Origin: Desulfobacterales bacterium
Lineage (GTDB): Bacteria > Desulfobacterota > Dissulfuribacteria > Dissulfuribacterales > JAMONC01
NCBI GenBank assembly: GCA_027066725.1
Contig: JAMONC010000328.1
Location: 1 to 5,810, forward strand
DNA length: 5,810 nt
Direction of reading: 5' to 3'
In this document: positions 4,996 through 5,810 of the stretch, piece by piece
Position numbering within the stretch: position 1 is the first letter of the stretch
Layout of the letters: each line of letters opens with the position of its first letter
Position numbers and translations under genes: made by a program
Notes under the pieces: generated by a model
The model's database searches: none
What the model saw: the letters and a program-made list of their open reading frames with translations, nothing else
Told to the model about the DNA's origin: nothing

Positions 4996-5810
4996 ATGAA
5001 TGCTACTCCTAAAGGAAACCGTCTTCATATAGCCCTTTTTGGACGAACTAATGTTGGCAAGTCATCTTTTTTAAATATGGTTACTGGCCAAGATATTGCT
5101 ATTACATCTCCTATAGCAGGTACTACTACAGATGTTGTAGAAAAAACGATGGAACTCTTACCTCTGGGACCTGTTGTATTTCTAGATACAGCAGGACTTG
5201 GCGATATATCTCTTTTGGCAAAAGAAAGGCTTAAAAAAACATATAAGGTATTTAACCGCTCAGATATTGTACTATTGCTTTTAGAACCAAATAAATGGAC
5301 AGACTATGAAGAAGAAATATTAAAAGAAGTACAAAAAAGAAATATTCCTGTTATCGCTATAATAAATAAGATTGATATTGTATCACCTTCACATAAATTT
5401 TTAGAAGAGATAAAGAAACATACAGATAAAATTTTACTAGTTTCCGCAGTAAATAAAGAAAAAAGAGACGAATATATAGACAATTTAAAAACCCTCTTAC
5501 TCGAGGTGTGTCCTAACGATTTTTTGGCTCCTCCTCCACTAATTGGTGATCTCATCAAACCAGGTGGAGTAGCTGTACTTGTAGTCCCAATTGATCTTGA
5601 GGCCCCTAAAGGAAGGCTCATACTTCCCCAAGTTCAAACTATAAGAGATAGTTTGGATAATGATGCCGCTGCATTAATTGTTAAAGAACGTGAATTAGCT
5701 TATATTTTAAGCATATTAAAACAACCACCTGATATAGTTGTTTGCGATTCTCAAGTTGTTCTAAAGATGTGTGCTGATGTCCCGAAAGACATTTATGCCA
5801 CCACCTTCTC
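4996..5810 (+). CDS. hydF: [FeFe]-hydrogenase maturation GTPase HydF (3' end outside window)
   Basis: HydF is the cytosolic GTPase scaffold on which the 2Fe subcluster is completed before transfer to apo-HydA, working with the radical-SAM enzymes HydE and HydG. The visible 271 residues are open to the window edge; the family is about 400 aa. The G domain is complete: G1 GRTNVGKSS at 16-24, G2 in AGTTTD at 41-46, G3 DTAGLGD at 64-70, G4 NKID at 124-127, G5 VSA at 149-151. The second, dimerisation domain follows, with the HydF-specific segments APPPLIGDLIKPGG at 178-191 and APKGRLILPQVQTIRD at 203-218. The C-terminal [4Fe-4S] domain with its Cys/His ligands lies beyond the edge, so integrity cannot be judged. 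The ATG is 3 nt after the aspartase stop (TAA-aaa-ATG), which suggests translational coupling; upstream there is only GGGG at 4980-4983, 12 nt away. The HydF segments rule out Era or TrmE as alternatives. Confidence 0.95.
   Translation, partial: MNATPKGNRLHIALFGRTNVGKSSFLNMVTGQDIAITSPIAGTTTDVVEKTMELLPLGPVVFLDTAGLGDISLLAKERLKKTYKVFNRSDIVLLLLEPNKWTDYEEEILKEVQKRNIPVIAIINKIDIVSPSHKFLEEIKKHTDKILLVSAVNKEKRDEYIDNLKTLLLEVCPNDFLAPPPLIGDLIKPGGVAVLVVPIDLEAPKGRLILPQVQTIRDSLDNDAAALIVKERELAYILSILKQPPDIVVCDSQVVLKMCADVPKDIYATTF

Noticed and set aside
5000..5002. Second ATG just after the hydF start
   Set aside because: It is out of frame with the HydF G domain, so it cannot be the start.
5304..5621. 105-codon open frame on the minus strand inside hydF
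   Set aside because: It lies antisense to the conserved HydF G4-G5 and dimerisation regions, with low-complexity Ser-rich translation and no ribosome site.

Overview
The window comes from an AT-rich bacterial genome, by eye about one third G+C in genes and clearly lower in the main intergenic gap. The anchor is a Desulfovibrio-type periplasmic [FeFe]-hydrogenase: a large subunit without a signal peptide, followed by a Tat-signal small subunit. This points to an anaerobe that handles H2 in the periplasm, such as a sulfate reducer or a related Desulfobacterota-like lineage. That placement is inference; no rRNA or other marker is present. All four complete genes look intact.

Layout. Positions 3-365 (+) hold the 3' end of an otherwise unseen gene encoding two TPR repeats. 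Its stop lies inside the 3' end of a convergent gene on the minus strand, a GT4-like glycosyltransferase (356-1462), so the two overlap tail to tail by 10 bp. Positions 1463-1891 are a very AT-rich divergent intergenic region with several candidate promoters and inverted or direct repeats and no credible gene. From 1892 onward, four genes run in one direction: hydA (1892-3166), hydB (3192-3569), a divergent aspartate ammonia-lyase homologue (3622-4992), and hydF (4996 to the window edge, its C-terminal cluster domain cut off).

How they work together. HydA carries the H-cluster and two [4Fe-4S] clusters. HydB carries the twin-arginine signal that should take the folded HydA-HydB pair across the membrane together. 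HydF is the GTPase scaffold that assembles and delivers the 2Fe subcluster to HydA. The aspartase homologue is known elsewhere as a neighbour of hydrogenase maturation genes. Its likely contribution is ammonia for the azadithiolate bridge of the H-cluster, but in this copy the expected active-site His/Gln is Glu and the conserved GPRxG loop is missing, so its substrate deserves testing. The partner radical-SAM genes hydE and hydG are not in the window and are expected downstream or elsewhere.

The most interesting point is the hydAB-aspA-hydF arrangement combined with the altered aspartase active site. Nothing in the window amounts to a clearly new system. No CRISPR array, tRNA, rRNA, insertion sequence or attachment site was seen.
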